64,000 nt of DNA, from the NCBI RefSeq assembly GCF_003672135.1, contig NC_039511.1, positions 5,854,464 to 5,918,463 on the forward strand. Reading direction: 5' to 3'. Position 1 is the stretch's first letter. Each line of letters begins with the position of its first letter. The notes under the pieces were generated by a model that saw nothing but the letters and a program-made list of their open reading frames with translations, had not been told where the DNA came from and made no database searches. Origin of the DNA: Ooceraea biroi (taxonomy: Eukaryota > Arthropoda > Insecta > Hymenoptera > Formicidae). Of this stretch, positions 61,838-64,000 are shown one piece after another. A program made the translations under genes and the position numbers.

Positions 61838-63840
61838 CACTTCTTATATATATTTTTTTATTTTCATTACACTAATACTTATTAAAATGAGACCTTTTCT
61901 TGCTAATGAGTTTACTCCCTTTTTTTATGAAAGAAGTTTATTTTTATACATTTATAATTTTTCGCTTTACTTAAATAATTATTTTTTTAATATGCAATAC
62001 AACGGTTCCAAGCGCAGCTAGGTATTGGTGCCAATCATTTATTCATCCAAAGTAATTTGCAGACGTTTCGGTCCACGTTGGACCCTCTTCAGTGCAGAAA
62101 CGTCTGTATTTTACTTTGGATGAATAAATGATTGGCACCAATACCTAGCTGCGCTTGGAACCGTTGTATTGCATATTATTGAATTACCGAGCACTTGAAT
62201 TGGAACGAGAATTATTTTTTTGTAATGCATTTTCTGTAAAAGATTTACATTTTTAATTTATAATAAAATATTCGAATATCACATCGCACATAGAGTTTTA
62301 TACAAAGTCTATAAAAACAGTTTCAAGAATGAACTGAGGCATGAACAACTGTAATAATCGTAATGAAGATATCTTAATGAGATGTAATCTCTAATATTAA
62401 AATATGATGTAAAATATGTTTACTATGATGATGAGAAAAAGATTGTAATGACTATGTTTCTGAATGTATGAGCATTAGGGTGGATCTTATTTTCTAACTT
62501 CGAAATTTGTTTCGCGACGTCCCCTAAAGTTGTTTCGTTTGATGAAAAAAATTGCGCTCGATCGGACAATGGAAAGGCGTTTGAGACTGGCACATCTTGC
62601 TAAGTTTTAATAATTCGACATGACATATAGAGGCAACGAATTTCTAAAGTGTTAATTGAAATTGAAGTTCATATTTTTAAAAATATGCATCTTTTTCTTT
62701 AAAACTATTATTTTTATTTTGTTAAATACATGTATTTTTAATACTAAAATATAAGCTGAGCATTGTCATACAAATAAGTTTCCTCCTTGCCCTCCCAAGC
62801 AAGGCAATCCACAAAAGAAGAGAACAAATATCGAAGATTCTAGTCACATTAGTATATTCTTCGTGTTCAAGCAGAGCAACAATTATCGAGAATTACTCGA
62901 ACTCGTAGTTGTAGACTGTATCTTTTTAGAGAATTTCTTTTCAAACTCCAGGAGTTTCTCACCATGCCTGATGGATGGCTAAGTCCATTTATTGTTTAAA
63001 AATGATTTTATCTCGAAACGACTTTAATATATAGTTGAAAGAGAGAGTGGCTTTCGGAATGTTTGTCTATTTTTCGCTACTTTGTACGTAAAAGCATATA
63101 AGAATGAACTTTTACTTGCAGCAAAAGCTCTTTCTCAAGATTTGCAATTTTTAAAAGCTTTTACCGAGTATCGTAAAATTAATAAAAATATATAGATGTG
63201 TCACACTATACTAATTTTGTAATTATTTAAGGTATTTGGTATGAAAAACAGCAGCGCTGAGATTTTTTGACAAACACATTACAATTGAAACAAAGAAATG
63301 AATAGTAGCGAGGCATTGAAAACGAAACGATAAAAAGATTGAGAATAAATGCAAAAAGCTTTCTGAATTACTTGAATTTTGAAATTGAGTATTTCATATC
63401 ATAATAATCAAAACATGCCAAAAGCTTACTTATATAAATATATCATAGTCATATAAAGATATATTTTTCATTTTATTTCATTACTCATGACACAGATTTA
63501 AAATTCAATCTATTTTAAGATATAAACAAATGTATGCAAAATGACTGTGTGACGATTAAAAATAATTACATTTTTCTCCTTCGCGTATGTAGATTCGATA
63601 CGTCCGCACTGGGAGAAACGCGCAATTGCGCATACGCAAGAGAAAAAAATATACCCCACTTGGTCTTGGCGGTACGATGAAGAACCTCTGAGCCGTAAGT
63701 CGATTGGCCACACGTTTCTCGAATCATCTCAAATCATCTCGGACTTCATCGTGGACACGAGGCTTGAGACCGTGGGCTGGTTTATCATAACCTATAAGTT
63801 ATTTATGTTTTATTCTTCGCACATGTGAGTTGGAACGAGA
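61838..63840. other. AT-rich spacer right of the RRM-like gene
   Basis: No gene recognised apart from the palindrome 61988-62178. The segment from about 62471 (tagggtggatcttattttc) looks repeat-like, but nothing else in the window matches it. Confidence 0.5.
61988..62178 (-). repeat. 191-bp palindrome with hammerhead-like core
   Basis: Arms of about 80 bp (taatatgcaatacaacggtt and complement at the ends) are almost perfect. The centre, read on the minus strand, is CTGAAGAG (complement of 62085-62092), a stem GGTCC-loop-GGACC (62070-62084) and GAAAC (complement of 62065-62069), flanked by CAGACG/CGTCTG. CUGANGA plus GAAA around a hairpin is the conserved hammerhead ribozyme core known from Penelope-like elements. 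Stem I looks very short, so activity is doubtful. No RT gene accompanies it. Confidence 0.55.
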
Positions 63841-63958
63841 ATGCAAATGACAATGTCGAAGGCATTTAATAAAAAGGAAATATACAAAAAGCTTTTGTTA
63901 GAAGATGAATTTATCTCCGACATATTCTCGAGAACGCCTTTGCCAGTGCGAGTACCGG
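63841..63958 (+). CDS. First coding exon of an unidentified gene (right edge)
   Basis: An ATG-started frame encodes MQMTMSKAFNKKEIYKKLL and continues to SRTPLPVRVPG, ending at a strong donor (g|gtgaga at 63959). Charged, Lys/Glu-rich, with no signal peptide. The rest lies outside the window, so no function is offered. Confidence 0.5.
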
Positions 63959-64000
63959 GTGAGAATGTTTGTCTGATATTATAACCTCAAAATAGTATAA

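Noticed and set aside
1..64000. tRNA, rRNA or CRISPR arrays
   Set aside because: No cloverleaf-consistent box A/B pairs, rRNA blocks or regularly spaced repeats were noticed by eye. The tRNA-iMet match at 29088 is a retroelement primer site. A tRNAscan run would be decisive.

Overview
The window looks like a piece of an insect nuclear genome, most likely Hymenoptera and plausibly an ant. Genes are split by many AT-rich introns with GT-AG borders. The gene set is insect-like: a stretchin-type myosin light chain kinase, a tandem carboxylesterase cluster and an odorant receptor. Introns and spacers are full of foldback and mariner-type elements. The lineage is inferred from gene content; no species is claimed.

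Layout. (1) 1-8618, plus strand: the 3' end of a giant muscle kinase gene (Ig repeats, one FN3, an MLCK-type kinase, a calmodulin-binding segment). The 5' part lies outside the window. (2) 8619-10831: spacer with an 888-bp foldback element and a non-LTR reverse transcriptase scrap. (3) 10832-42016, minus strand: five tandem carboxylesterase genes, each with eight exons at the same positions and each with an open spliced frame of 541-546 codons. The array has been invaded by a full-length but decayed Ty1/copia element (23927-29434), a dead mariner nested in another TIR element, a probable solo LTR and several foldback elements. Comparing paralogous copies gives empty sites for some of these insertions. 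(4) 44316 to about 52 kb, minus strand: a multi-exon BTB-BACK gene with an IQ motif near its C-terminus; its N-terminal exons are only partly resolved. (5) 53527-56590, plus strand: a complete nine-exon odorant receptor. (6) 56853-59329, minus strand: a seven-exon telomerase reverse transcriptase (TERT) gene coding 595 residues, with TRBD and RT motifs but apparently no C-terminal thumb. (7) 60233-61837, plus strand: a single-exon gene with three RRM-like units, divergently arranged with TERT. (8) 61838-64000: AT-rich spacer with a palindrome carrying a hammerhead-like core, then the first coding exon of another gene at the right edge.

The genes do not form a pathway. The most notable points are the recombining esterase array, with one copy altered at the nucleophile elbow; the compact TERT gene ending just after motif E; the triplicated RRM-like protein; and several very long palindromic elements. 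Exon borders were read by eye from splice consensus and phase. They add up to whole codons for the five esterases, TERT and the receptor, and phases agree through the kinase exons.
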